Notes under the pieces: generated by a model
Seen by the model: only the letters and a program-made list of their open reading frames with translations
What the model was told of the DNA's origin: nothing
The model's database searches: none
Part shown: piece by piece, positions 23,890 to 36,069 of the stretch
How the letters are laid out: each line of letters begins with the position of its first letter
Numbering within the stretch: position 1 is the first letter of the stretch
Assembly (NCBI GenBank): GCA_050084985.1
Contig: JBITNC010000001.1
Coordinates: 208,258,001-208,322,000 of the forward strand
DNA length: 64,000 nucleotides
Reading direction: 5' to 3'
Source: Nageia nagi
Lineage: Eukaryota > Pinophyta
Translations under genes and position numbers: made by a program

Positions 23890-24185
23890 TGGGAGCTAAG
23901 ACTCTACACCAAGAGGCATGATATAATGAGAGCTGAAACTTTGCACCAAGAGGTATGATATGATGAGAGCTAAAACTCTATGCCAAGGGGCATGATATGA
24001 TGAGAACTAAAACTCTATTCCAAGGGGCATGATATTATGAGAGCTAAAAATTTGCACCAAGAGGCATGATATGATGAGAGCTAAAACTTTATGCCAAGAG
24101 GCATGATATCATGAGAGCTGAAACTCTATGCCAAGAGGCATGATATGATGAGAGCTAAAACTCTATGGAAAGAGGTATGATAATA
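23890..24185 (+). repeat. 37-bp tandem array in element D
   Basis: Eight units of about 37 bp with consensus near GAGAGCTAAAACTCTATGCC + AAGAGGCATGATATGAT. Related single units flank it at ~23748, ~23829 and ~24231, and a weak one lies at ~27148 on the far side of the PMD gene. Confidence 0.85.
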
Positions 24186-25199
24186 TGTGATAACACCTAA
24201 AATCTCATGTTAAAGAATCATGATGTCTATGTGGGAGCTAAAGTCCATGCCAAGAGGCATATAACAAAATATGATCCAAGATATAGCCATATAGGTAATT
24301 CTTCATCATGTTTAGCTAATCAAGATGTTCAATCTAATAGAATAAGAAATGCAAGTGGTCTATTTTGATAGAAACACACTATCAATGGTCCTTAATACTT
24401 GATAGAAGAAGGTTGCAAGTGATCCTTTTCTTAAAGAATTTCTAAAAATTGTAAAACCTAGACAATGGCATATTTCCTACTAATTTTGATTGATTGCTTT
24501 GTTTACCTACTTGTAATCTATAGTTATGCAAATCGAGACTATCTAGGAATATGTGCTCTTGAAATCTTATAAAAAGGGCTTGACCCCCTTTCATTATCAC
24601 TTGCTTACATTTTGAGAGTGAAGAGTGCCTTGGAGTTTTGGGAACCTATTTAGTGGATGTTTATTTCTAACTTTGCTACTATCAATCTATGATTGCTTTT
24701 GCTTCTTTTCCATAGCTTCGTATTATGGCTTTATCGATCACACATTGGAAGGAACATAGGGCTACTTTGATGATGAAATCTCCCATTAGCCATCAAGTAA
24801 ATCATCTTTACCTATCTTTTCTTTGGTGTATTCTTACTTTTTCTTATGTTTTTATAGCTTTTCTATAAATCCAACATTATGTGCCTAGGGTTTCATGTGT
24901 TTAAACACATATGATTTCATTTTTTATTTTTAGTGTTATTTTTCATTTTTCTATCTCCATGGCCATGTTTGTCTTTTTTGTGTGACCCTGTACACAAAAG
25001 TTTATCATAATGACATATGAGAAGTGAGCCACTAGTGGTCCCTTCTACCCTAGTTTGGACCATGGGTAATCCTCTTTACTATTCTTAAACCATTGGTGGT
25101 CCTTTTCTATCTATCTGCAAAATTGAAAAAATGCATTTATGACTAAAACTTACCTTTTAGGTGCTTTTTGCTAGGATCATAGCTACTACATGAGGGCTT

Positions 25200-26640
25200 T
25201 CAAGAAAAGTACTACTTTCACTATTGCTCAATAATGGCCTTAATTAGAGGAGAGCTAGAGCACACTTGAGGCTATTTCCTTGAGTTACTTGGCTTTTGCT
25301 AATTATATTTACCATGATCAGGACATGTTGATAGATTTAATGGAAAGGTGGAATCCTAATTCTAACACCTTTCACCTACCCATTAGGGAGATCATAATGA
25401 CACTAGAGAATATATACAAGATCACTAGGCTACCTATTAGAGGTAAGCTAGTGAATATGGTTCCTATTCCCAAAATGGAATGAGTAGAAGAGTGGGTTAT
25501 ATGGCTCATAGGCTTGGATGAGGTAAATCACAAGAAGAGGGGAGTTTCTCTAATGTGACATGTACCAAAGGATCCTCTAGTATAGGATGACCTATGATTA
25601 AGGCTCCTCATTACCTACCTATTGGATGCTGCTATCTATCTAGATAAGATCAGTGAGACATTACCTATGGAAATGGTTCCTATCATCATGGAAATGGTTT
25701 TACATGAGCAGTAGTATGCATGGTGCCCAGCTATCTTGGCATAATTATATCGTGATTTGCATTCATTCATTGAGGTGAAAAGAGGGGGGAGATAGGTAGC
25801 TCACTCTATGATACTATAGGTATGGACTTATGATCATATAAGCATCTCTAGACTGACCTCTCTACCACTAGACCTACCTGACAACATGCCCACATGGTAG
25901 CTATGGGCAACTAGACAAGGTCTTGACTTTCCTATTATTGACCTAGAGGGATGGAGGATACGGTTTAACACACTCAGGGAACCTTAGATGTACTAACATC
26001 CCTATAGGTATGCCCTAGAATGTGATGAAGATATGCATGAGCTAGCTTGGGTGAGATAATCTATATACATTCAAGCACATAGGGCATTGGTTGATCCATA
26101 TAGGTCAAAGTGAGTACTTTGATAGTTTGGGATCCAACAAGGGATACTAGACAATTATAAGATAGTAGTACACTACTATCATAACAAGAAGTTTATAGAG
26201 GACTATGAGCTAGTACCAGATTGGGATTTTGAGTGGACATCCCTTAGTGAGGACTCTAATTTCAATGATGACTTAGATATAAATGGTCCTGAGCATACTA
26301 AGGACTATATGGACTAGTGGTGAGAACATAATCCTCACCACCTAGGCATACATGAGGTAGACCAAGCTAAGGATGATGGAGGCAAAGATGACATAGGGGA
26401 TGCACAAACTAGGTGGGACATAGGATACACTCAAGCAAGATAGGGTTCATATGACATGGGTGATGGACATGATGAGACACTCAATTCAAGTAATGATGAT
26501 AATAAGAAGACTAACCTAGACCAAGATGACTATGAGCCAAACACAAAGAGAGATATGGATGCAACCAAAATGAGGAATATGATGATGGTATTTATTCTTT
26601 TTATATTATATATATATTTATATTTGTTTCATTTGTAAAT
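25200..26640 (+). pseudogene. Plant mobile domain (PMD) gene carried by element D, antisense to gag
   Basis: Plus strand. Frame 25280-25483 reads SYLAFANYIYHDQDMLIDLM then ERWNPNSNTFHLPIREIIMT, the hallmark PMD opening (LxxRWNPxTxTFHLP followed by LEDVxxLxxLPIxG; here LENIYKITRLPIRGKLV). Further on: LLDAAIYLDKISETLPMEMV (~25620), an aromatic QVWTYDH block (~25820), then FGIQQGILDNYKIVVHYYHN and YELVPDWDFEWTSLSEDSNF (26125-26260). An acidic Asp/Asn tail follows to 26640. Stops sit mainly where Gln or Arg is expected. The related half-gene at 30482-31310 is a different, diverged PMD member. Role in the element is unknown. Confidence 0.72.
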
Positions 26641-26689
26641 GCATACAATACTGATATGTGATTTCCATATTATTTATAGTTGATGAGGA

Positions 26690-26990
26690 TCCTAAACTAG
26701 ATGTGGCTTAGTTACATAGGGTCATAGAATAAAAAGATGTTAAAATCAAAGAGCTACAAGGCCAACTATGATATGGAGGAGGGGAATATGCTATTCTATA
26801 CCAAGACCTACAAAGAGCAAATGCATGAATCTAGGATCTCTATGAGCAATTGCATAAGGTTAAGAGATAAGCAAGTGAAGAGAAAGTAAGGGCTAAGAAA
26901 TACAAGGCTAGGTGTAGGGTAATGGTTCTAGCAGGGCTACTAATTCCAATGTAGGGGGAGGAGGTCCTACTGGAAGGTAATAGCTCTAGA
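26690..26990 (+). pseudogene. Coiled-coil tail of the element D PMD gene
   Basis: After a ~50-bp gap that may be an intron (acceptor-like tttatag at ~26680), the plus strand reads KDVKIKELQGQL, GGGEYAILYQDLQRANA, DLYEQLHKVKR, ASEEKVRAKKYKARCRVMVL with heptad spacing and stops at Gln/Arg positions. The other PMD relic also ends in a coiled coil, which supports joining this to the PMD gene. Confidence 0.55.
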
Positions 26991-27559
26991 CACATGATGA
27001 TCACTCAATCATGTTGAAATTTTGTAAAATGATGAACCTTTTTATGATATACATAAAATATTACCTTTATTTTTTTTAATTGTTATTTTTGATATGTATT
27101 TATGATATTTGAAACCTTGCATAAAGAGGCTTGTAAGGATATCATGACCTAGGAGCTGAAACTCCACATAGAAGGGCAATAATTAACTTTTAGTTTAACA
27201 AAATCTAGCTATGAAAGAGGACCATGGGCAGTCCACTCCTAAGAAAAATGGAGTGCCAGCACTCCTATTATGATGTTAAAATGATCCCCCATTTTTTCCA
27301 TCATGCCATTGATTAGTTCATCTATCCTACTATTAGTTCCATTAGTGTTAGTTAGATCATGCACATCTATTAAATGACATAACCAAAGGGCCTCATGCCC
27401 CCACTAGTATTGGCTTCATTCTATTATTTTTCTTATTGTTCCCATGTGGTAGTGGGCTCTTTCACCATATTTCATTATGTATATAATATTCCTACATTAT
27501 TTTGTGGCATGAGGTTCTTAAAAATCCCTAATTTTTCATTATCTACATGCATAAGAGTC

Positions 27560-28960
27560 TTTTTCTCCTCTTCTTGTTCTTAAAATGATATTGCTTTCTT
27601 ATCCACCAAATCTTGGATGGTGTCTTTAAACTTCTTGCATTCATATGTTTTATATCCATGAACTCTATGATATCCACAAAATCCTCTTATAGTTTTAGTG
27701 GCTTTTTGGTCCATGGGTGGTAGTTGAATCAAACCCTTTTGTAACAATGATTGTGACACCTTATCATGGTGATTCGTAATCTTGATATATACTCAAGGAG
27801 TTTTTTTCTTGGTTGGACAAGGTGTTTCTTTCACTATTGTAACAATTGCTATCATTCTCATAGTTTATGGTTTCCTTTCCTCTCTTTTAAATTTCCAAGA
27901 ATTGATTTTCACCATGTGTTTCTCTTTTTGAATCACAGACACAATCATCTCCAAGAGGGATTGCTCTAGATAGTTGAAAAATTCTAGTATAATCTCATCT
28001 CTAAGGGATTTTATCAACATATGTTTTAGGTCTTTTTCACTCAGATTTATAAATGTTGCTATTTTCCTCCATACTTTTACAAATTCATCAAATGATTGGT
28101 TTTCAACTTGTCTCATTCTCGCTAAATCAATAAGGGTTTTTTTTTATGTTGTGTTGATATTGATTTAGGAATTCTTGGTTCAATTGCTCATAAGTGGTGA
28201 TACTTTGATTTTCAAGACTATAAAACCATACAAAAGCTTTTTTTCCTAAACTAAGTTGAAATAATCTTGCTAACATGTCTGTATCATATTAATGGTTACA
28301 AGCTACTTTCTCAAAGATTGTGATGTGTATTCTTGGATCACTAATGCCATCATATTTATTGAAGTCTATATCTTCCCCTTCCCATGTTTTACCTTTTAGT
28401 TTTACACAAAAGGGGTGCTTTTTATTTAGCTATTTACCCTCTTTTTCTTTACTCAATAATGTTATCCTCTTTAGTTGTTTAGCCATTACTTTCAGTTGTG
28501 CCATTCTTTTCTCTGATTTCTCTTTTTCATTTTGTGTAGTTACATTGTTATCATTTTTCTCATTCTTTAGGAGATCAAGTTTTTCAATTTCTTCCTCATT
28601 CTCATATTTAGGTATTTCAAGGGTAAATCTCCCATTTTGATCTCTCCATTCTTGGATTAGTTGTTTTTCTAACTCTATTATAAGTACTTGCCTTACACAT
28701 AGTTGAGCTTTTTGATAAGATTGTGTGCCTATTATTTTTCTCACTTCCATATCTTTAATCTATTTTTCTCTATTTTACGAATAAGGGTAAGCATTGATAA
28801 GTTCTTATGACATAGGGTCAATTTCAAGTTCTATATTTATTTTAGTATTTGACTCATCATTAAATTCTACCATGTAATCATTCAAATGTTCATAATTAGC
28901 CTCTTCCTGTATTATTGGTTAATGACTTTTTAAAATTTCCATAAGTGTTAAGGATGATGA
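27560..28960 (-). pseudogene. gag relic of element D
   Basis: Minus strand. Open frame 28750-28430 is a Lys/Glu-rich N-terminal region with likely coiled coil (ENEEEIEKLDLLKNEKNDNN). Then FNKYDGISDPRIHITIFEKV (~28370-28310), LARLFQLSLGKKAFVWFYSL (~28270-28210), EFLNQY (~28165), and frame 28116-27865 with VENQSFDEFVKVWRKIATFI and LIKSLRDEIILEFFNYLEQS, the Ty3/gypsy retrotrans_gag core. A finger-like GYHRVHGYKTYECKKF with following IQDLV lies at ~27680-27620, matching the C/H finger type seen in A and C. The interval 27000-27560 is minus-strand gag trailer and non-coding. Confidence 0.75.
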
Positions 28961-29642
28961 AGGTTGATGAAGGTTTGACTCAGTTACGAAAGGATTTTGG
29001 TCAGGATAAAGCATACAAAAATTCTCATGGCTTTCCATAGAAAAAATGGGCCATGATCAATCCACTTCAATAGAATTTAGACCACATATATTACTATGTT
29101 GATCTATTAAGGTGTACAATAAAAGGGCTAGCCTAGAAGGTGATCTAAGACTACTTATGGTCAAAAATTCATAGATGATATGCAATGAATGAGCTATGGT
29201 AGGATCTTTGGTAAACCTATAAAATATCCTAAGGTGTTGTATGAATTCTTACACCAACCTTAGTTTATCTTCTATGAGGTTTAGATTATTAGATTTTTTA
29301 GATCAATATAGGGCTAATTGCAATTTATTTTCAAAAGGTTGAACTATTTCTTCTTTAGGTTTCTCATTATCTTCTAAATCCCCATGATGAGATTCATCAT
29401 CTATTATTTTTATACCTATTTTACTAGGATTATCATTGTCTTCAGAATCTCAATAATAAGATTCATCATCTGAAAAATTGGTTTCAATAGCCAAAGGGAC
29501 ACTATATTTATTTAACCTAGCACTTTTTCTTATTGATTTCATGCCTTTCCATGATTTTTTTTTCTTTTACTTGGATCAAGTTTTGATTACTTTAATGGGA
29601 ATACATCTAATGAATTGTTCATTTTTTTTTAGAAGTTGAGTT

Positions 29643-29661
29643 TCACATTGGGTTCACCAAA
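29643..29661 (-). other. Primer binding site of element D
   Basis: Minus strand TTTGGTGAACCCAATGTGA begins at the LTR end (...GTATACA). TTTGGTGAACCC is a common plant gypsy primer-binding start. It fixes the element's orientation. Confidence 0.65.
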
Positions 29662-30481
29662 TGTATACAAATATTTTGAGAATGCAAATAAATAAATGAT
29701 TACAAACCCCAGATACTTGTTTCAAGCTATGGATAGCAATTTAGACCACACAAAAAAATAGATGAAGAAGATAACCACTCTAGAATTAGGATGACAATAC
29801 CAATCAAGAACTATAATTTACATACTTACCTTACAAAGCATACCTGACATCAGAGGATGATGATATATTTGATGTGTTGAGAGTTAAAGAATCTTGATCC
29901 AGAAGCTATGACCTGAAATATTGCATAAATATGATTGTAGGTGGTCTATATGGTGTTCAAAAGGAGCATTAGTAGTGTATTTAGCATGAATAAGGAGAAT
30001 TGATGGTTTTCTTTAGAATACCTTTTGTTCTCAAACCAAGTAAAGTACTTGCATATGGATATTTTGAATAGATATGTGATGTTAATATACATCATCAGCA
30101 TCAAATAGCTCATGTAAGGAAGTACACAAATCATAACCTTGAATGGTGGCATCAAGAGACATCTAAAGGATTGCCACCACCAAGACCAGATATGGGATCA
30201 TGTATCTCTTTGATGTAGAATTACTATTAGATCCCTATTTATATAGATAATAAAATGATCTACTCTTTACGTCAGTGTGTACCTACATAAATAGGGTTAG
30301 CCCATAATATATAATGATATTCAAGACAACCATTGATATCATAACCATATTCAAAATAAACATTGACATTATGATCATATTCAAGATAAGCATTGATATC
30401 ATTGCATTAAATATTCTAGGTGTGTATTAGTGCAACCAAATGTATTTATTTAAATGCATAAATAAATTTTATGCAATAAAA
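29662..30481 (-). repeat. 5' LTR of element D
   Basis: About 820 bp, direct repeat of 22468-23278. On the plus strand it starts tgtatacaaatatt at 29662. Confidence 0.85.
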
Positions 30482-30485
30482 AATG
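30482..30485 (+). repeat. Target site duplication of element D, right copy (ATGC)
   Basis: Pairs with 22464-22467. Confidence 0.6.
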
Positions 30486-31310
30486 CCACTCCTCTTCCCA
30501 CTTGGGAGGTGTCTCAAAAAGGTTAGGGTCATGCACTATATATCTCCAAATTCATACTACAAACTTGCATTCTGAAGGAATGCATTATCTCTTTCCAAAT
30601 TACCTCCTCACCCTCTCAAATATGTAGGGCTCCATAAAAGTCTTTCTCATCTATAGGTAGCATGGTATCCACTACTAATCCAACTATAAGGTATATTAAT
30701 AACATCTCTTACAAAAATCAAAGTCATATGTTAGTTTTCTCCCTTAACCAATAAGCCAAACTAAAAATTAAAAACTTGTATGGTAGGATACTTACCATCC
30801 ATCAAGCCATCAAACACCTTTTGGTATGCCTTGATAGTCTTATGAATGCATGTGATCTTCCTTGTATTAGCCCACCAATACCAAGTAGGATGATCAGGAG
30901 ATATACTATGTACATAAATTTCTATAGGTTGAACCATTGCTATATGCTCATAGGCCCAATATTAAATCACTAATGAGGGTGCTACCCTCTTGCCACTCTT
31001 TTGCACCATCATAAAATTATGCAAGTCATGATAAATTTGGACTATATTGTATGAAACCAAAGTATACTGATGACCCTAAGTTATCTCATACACTACACAT
31101 ATCAATCCAAGTGGGAAAACCTCATGATTCTTATCTGAAAAGATAATACTATCAATGGATGTGGCAATAATCAACCATACTCTCCTGAATCTCTTCATCT
31201 TATGTTTGAAGGTATGATGAAGGAAGACATCCTTTTTATCCTCATGATACTCCTCTAGTCCCCTCCTCAAAGAAAATGGGGCACCCTTTTACAAGAACCT
31301 ATAGGATCCT
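30482..31310 (-). pseudogene. Plant mobile domain gene relic, N-terminal half
   Basis: Minus strand from ~31310. Frame 31270-31076 reads RRGLEEYHEDKKDVFLHHTF and DKNHEVFPLGLICVVYEIT, then LVSYNIVQIYHDLHNFMMVQ, KRVAPSLVI with YWAYEHIAM, HPTWYWWANTRKIT and FDGLMDGKYPTIQ to ~30785. A likely intron of ~90 bp follows (start gtttttaattttt, end ccttatag). The next exon has FMEPYIFERVRR and LFETPPKWEEEWH, ending at element D. The arrangement of aromatic W-Y-EH block, W-rich PTWYxW and FxRVxRQFGxxQ-like motif is that of PMD proteins. It continues at 22463 downward. Confidence 0.6.
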
Positions 31311-31329
31311 ATGTATATCCTTAAAAATA

Positions 31330-32515
31330 ATAGAAATTATATACTCATATATATTTTAGAGCAATAAGAAGATTTTTGTATGAGTATGGTTTATTTTGAT
31401 CCTTCACTATTTAACAAAATGTTGATACTTAGTCAATTTTGAATATTTTATATAGAATTTGATTTTGGTGGAGATTTGATAGTAATGGAATAGATAAAGT
31501 ATTTTGAAATAGCAAAAAAATGGAATAAAGTTATACATAACCATTTTTTGAATATTTTGTAAAGCATTTAATTTTGGTGGAGATCTAATAGTGCAAAGTA
31601 GAATGAATTCTATCAAAATAGTAGAAAAATCAAATGTATTTAGTTTGTTTAGCATAAGTCTTATTGATGGTGGTTAATCATATATCATGATAAATCATAG
31701 TTAGATTAACTACATGAAGTGTTCTAATTTTTGAGATTTGAGTTCGTACCATCTAGTTAAAAGTATGCTTAAACAATTCTGCTAGAACAATGATAATTTC
31801 TCTATTTTTAGTTTTTATGGGTCCATCCAAATTTAGATACATTCAAATACTATCAAACTTCTAGTGAAATATATTCTCTTTCAAAGAATATGGTTGCAGT
31901 TTGCAAATTCAAGCTTTTAAGTTTCGTTCAATCTTGAGGGTGCTAATACATGCAAAAGGATGATTTAGATCTTTGTATGTTTGAAGATGAGCTATCAATC
32001 TGCTTAGAGAATCACAATTGATATTTTATAAATATCTAGTTAGTTACAAATATTTTATAGTTTCTCAATATTTAGTTAGAATTTAGTTATATTCTCTCGA
32101 AAGAGAAGTTATATGTAATACCTTCATTGAAGGATAAAGAGGTCATATATAGTAGATATTGCCCTTGTTTTGTACTAATATCATTAATTATGAAATACAA
32201 CTTGCTTCTTCATCTCTTAGCTATGATTTATCTTGAATCATTCTTAAATTATTGTGTAATATGTTTATTTGCACTTCAAGAATTATGAAAGTTTATCATT
32301 TGTTAATCCATATCTGTAAAGCGCTTTGTAGAATATAGTTACTTAGATTATCATATTTTATTTTGTGGCTATGAAATAAAACTATTTGATCATCTTGGAT
32401 TTTACTTTAATGGTTTCCTAAGCTAGTCTAAATATTTATTTTTCTTATTTGCAACCCACTACTAGCATTTTAAGTTTGTTTTAGTTCTCCAAGTTTTTTT
32501 CCTTGCACCCTTACT
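31330..32515 (+). repeat. Probable 5' LTR or leader of element E
   Basis: AT-rich, non-coding, immediately before the primer binding site. It contains a ~112-bp duplication: ttttgaatattttata..gattttggtggagattt at ~31438 and again at ~31549. LTR status is inferred from position, as the matching 3' LTR is missing. Confidence 0.4.
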
Positions 32516-32518
32516 TTT

Positions 32519-32539
32519 TGGTAAACCCCAATCCGATCC
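32519..32539 (+). other. Primer binding site of element E
   Basis: TGGTAAACCCCAATCCGATC, close to the TGGTGAACCC start seen in element D, ~265 bp before the gag ATG. Confidence 0.5.
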
Positions 32540-32802
32540 ATATAGGAACTAACCTTCTCTAGAGATTGAATTTTAATTTTAAAGGTCATTAATTATAATT
32601 ATAGTTAGGACATAGATACACAAGTGCATATATAAAATTACCACATCTCAATCAACAATCGTATAATTATTTTTAGCACTCGATGGCACAATCTCCTACC
32701 CTATTTTAAATTATTCATGATTATCAAAAAGTTTTATCTCTAAAATGATTTTACCCAAAAAAGTGTTTAAGTTTTTATTTATCAATTTTTATTTATTTCA
32801 AA

Positions 32803-34110
32803 TGAGAATAATATCACAAACTAAAAAAGAAAAATAATTCCCTAGCATTGAAAATTTAAAGAGATCTTTAGAAAATTCATTCAAAAAATCCAAATCTACT
32901 TCAGATCTTATTCATGTTTTAATCTCCACTATGTTGAACTCTATTCAACCTTTTACTCATAGGAATATTATTAATCCATTTATTCAAATGGATCAACTAG
33001 CTTCACCTCTTATTTATCCATAATGGAATGCTTCTAGTGTTCTTCAAGTTGCAAATTTTCATGAAATTCCATTACAAGCTACTAAAGCTTTACAAAATTG
33101 GGATGGCTACAAGAATAATGCTTATGAACATTGCTAGGATATTTCCAATATGGCCAAGCAATACATTATACTTCATGAATATGTTATACTCAGGTTGCTT
33201 GCCATGTCCTTCTCCTACAATGTATTGAATTGGTATAGAAATCTAGTAGCCGATTTCATCTCTATATGGGCTCAACTAGATGAACCACTCATTCTTAAAT
33301 TTAATGAGGTTGGAGATCCTTATTCTTTGTTTTCACATTTTAATGTTATCCAAGGGCATAGTTAAGAAAATATATTTGACTTTAACTTGATATTTACCAA
33401 ATCTTGGGCTAGAGTGCTTCTATTTGTAACACTGCATCCTTCAATGACTATGATGTTTTACCTTAGAGCATTCACCCTAGATTTAGCCTTAAAGATCTAG
33501 ATGATAAGACTCCAACAATTTTTAGACATATACAAAAGTGCTTTGCAAGTATAAAAATCTCTTATTTTTGTAGGAAAGCTTCCTACTACACCATTTACAC
33601 CTATCTCATATGTGACCCCAACTCCTATGCAACCTCTAGTACATACTTATCCTACACTGTCTATAGTCCAAACTCCTCATTTACCCTAGTTACAATTTTT
33701 GGTACTATAATCTCAACTTTCTCTATTTTCATCGTAACCTCAACTTGCTTTACCTATAACTTTTCCATAGTTAGTACTTCTTGCACCTGCTTCAAGTAGT
33801 AATGTGAAATAAGAAAATGCAAATCAAATAAACATTGCTAAATTAGAAACTTTGGTGAGAAATTTATCAAATCAATGGATAGCTAAATAAAGGGTAAATT
33901 AGAAGTATGGCTATTATGATCAAAGAGATGATGGAGGTCAGTAGAGGTATCCCTATCTTGCAAGAGATCAATAATAATAAAGGGATACATAAAAGATATA
34001 TAAGGTATATATATCTCTTGAAGTGCACATTATTATTTCAAATCAAGATAGGTGTAGATCTTACAATGATTCACAAAAAATTCATGTCCAAATTTTCAAC
34101 ATCAAACTAA
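32803..34110 (+). pseudogene. gag relic of element E
   Basis: Starts at ATG 32803. Polar N-region, then the capsid core: ALQNWDGYKNNAYEH (~33090), frame 33150-33365 with MAKQYIILHEYVILRLLAMS, FSYNVLNWYRNL, FNEVGDPYSLFSHFNVIQGH, matching the gypsy pattern LRLFxxSLxxxAxxWYxxL ... FxxIxQ. A Pro/Thr/Ser-rich segment (33590-33800) and a Gln/Asn/Lys-rich segment follow. No zinc knuckle was recognised. Stops occupy Gln/Arg positions. Confidence 0.72.
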
Positions 34111-34559
34111 GTTGGTAGGAAATGATGGAGTCATTTCAAACTATTATGTTGAAGGAGGAGCATATGAATCAAACCTCATGATTTTATTGGAACTTGCTAA
34201 TTGAGCTATTGAAATAAGGTCTATAGGTAGATAGTTTCATACTTAGCAGTAGATTCAAGTTTGTACAACTAATCTTGTTCAATCACCATTTGCATCTTTT
34301 TCTAATCTATCATTGAAAATACCCATAGGCAAATCTATGGCTACTGATAAGATTATATCAAAAAAACAAGTTCTAAGAAAATAATTTACTCAACCTTCTA
34401 CTTATCTAGAAGATCAAGAAAGAGAGAGAGTGACCAAAAGATTCAAATTTGCATCCTTGAATAGGGCCCAAAGATAAGAAGCTATTCAGTATTACAAGAA
34501 AAAATATCTAGAAGAGAATTCTTCTTGCATAGTTCTATACATAATATAGTGGATGAACT

Positions 34560-35290
34560 AAAGAGAATACCATCAAGAGTATCACTTTTTGATGGATTGC
34601 ATATTCTTAGATAAATTTACTTGCTTAAGGTAGTACTATTAATCCTAAATGAAGAAGATAAAGGATGGAATTGCAATCTAGATGTAGATGCTTAATTTCT
34701 AGGTATGGGAAAGAATAGACCACCTCCTTTACATATCATCCTTGAATTAGAAGATCATATTTTTCATAATTGTATGATAGATTAAGGGATTTGTATGATA
34801 GTAATACCTAAAAAAATATCTGATATCATTAGATTTACTTACACTAGATATTCCATTGGAACACTTCAGTTGGATGGTACAAATGTTAAAACCCTTGGTG
34901 TAGTAAAGGATGTCCCAATAAAGATACATAGATGTTCAAGAGTTCCAGTTATCCAAGATATCATAGTTGTTGATATTCCTTTATTATTTAGTTTATGTTT
35001 ATTAAAATAATTTTCTTTCAAATTAGGAGGGTATTTAGCAATGAATTATTCTCTCATGTCAATTCCTTTCAAAAATAAAATGTTTAATGTTGTAAATGAG
35101 CTTGTGATAGGTTTTCTTATTGAACAACTACCTCAAATCAACATAATAGATGAGTAGGCTATGTTTAAAAATGCTATTAAAGAGGGATTATACTTAGTTT
35201 ATTTAGTTTCTAAATTAATTATTAATCAAATTTAAAGTAAAGGCAAGGGAAATTATGTTATTATTAAAGATATTATAGAATTACTAGTCC
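34560..35290 (+). pseudogene. Aspartic protease relic of element E
   Basis: Active-site region HNCMID*G at 34765-34788 corresponds to the usual NCMIDSGA, with Asp at 34780-34782 kept and the Ser codon now TAA. An open frame follows (34795-35010): KISDIIRFTYTRYSIGTLQL, DGTNVKTLGVVKDVPIKIHR, IIVVDIPLLFSLCL, the beta-strand-rich body and the second hydrophobic triplet region. GGYLAMNYSLMSIPFKNK follows in a shifted frame. The polyprotein-processing role is established for the family. Confidence 0.68.
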
Positions 35291-35309
35291 TAACAATTTA
35301 GAAACTAAG

Positions 35310-35710
35310 GGAAAAGGAATTATGATGCATGTATTTTGATGGGGCAAAATAAAAGAGTGGAGCTAGCATAGAGGTAATTTTGATATCCCCTAAATGTAAA
35401 ACTAAGAGATATTCTTTTATATTGACATGGATTTGTGTGAATAATGTGATTGAGTATGAAGCCTTGTGTTGAGGGTTTGAGCAAGAAACAAAATTAGAAA
35501 TTAAATGTTTGATAATTTTTGGTGATTTCAAATAGGTTATAAATTAAGTGATAGATATATATTTTACTAAACATAATTATCTAAAGAAGTATATAAATAA
35601 AGTATCGAACTTACTAGATAAATTTGATGCTCTAAATCTTACTGCAATCCTTAGATATCAGAATAGTGAAGCTGATGCTTTGGCTTAGAAAGGATCAAAA
35701 TTTGATCCTA
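35310..35710 (+). pseudogene. Additional RNase H (RVT_3-like) domain before reverse transcriptase
   Basis: YFDGAK at 35332-35349 (catalytic Asp 35338-35340), NNVIEYEAL (Glu at 35452-35454), FGDFKQVIN (Asp 35524-35526), NSEADALA (Asp 35674-35676). These four acidic positions in this order define the archaeal/plant-like RNase H of Tat-type gypsy elements. All four are kept, though stops interrupt the frame. The following FKPSIPNNDYLWQVF (~35750-35795) is the linker I associate with these domains. Confidence 0.75.
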
Positions 35711-36069
35711 CACATCACTTGTTGAAAAGAAAGAGTATTCAATTGATTTTTAAACCTTCTATTCCTAATAATGACTATTTATGGTAGGTTTTTTATATTG
35801 ATGGAAATATTAACTCTTTCTTAGCTACTCAAATATTATGTGCTAACAACCAAGAGCCATTAGTTGAAGCATTTACAAAGGAAGATATTATATAGTTGAA
35901 AATTAATACCTTACCCAAATGTGTTATTGCTTTTTAGGACCTTCTTAACATAGATGATCAAACAAGAAAGGAAATTTTTTCAGCTTATTCTAAGAAATTC
36001 AAAGAGTTAGAAATAGCTCCCAATAAGATTCTTAAAATTGGTATAAGGAATTCATCCAAAGATATTGAG

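Larger units (their letters stand above)
22468..30481 (-). mobile_element. Element D: LTR retrotransposon with gag and an antisense PMD gene
   Basis: About 8 kb with LTRs at 22468-23278 and 29662-30481. Orientation is minus: a primer binding site follows the right LTR (29643-29661), gag reads leftward (28960-27560), and a purine tract precedes the left LTR (23279-23293). No pol was seen. The interior also has two tandem arrays (23621-23670, 23890-24185) and, on the plus strand, a PMD-coiled-coil gene relic (25200-26990), antisense to gag. It interrupted a different PMD gene on the minus strand. Like A it is a gag-only element and probably needed foreign pol. 24250-25200 has no feature I recognise. 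Confidence 0.82.

Noticed and set aside
28320-28640. Plus-strand Phe/Ser-rich frame
   Set aside because: Complement of the Lys/Glu-rich minus-strand gag of element D.
30470-30520. A second polypurine tract right of element D (minus GTGGGAAGAGGAGTGG), implying another tandem element
   Set aside because: The purine run is coding sequence of the split PMD gene (KWEEEW), which joins in frame with the other side of D.
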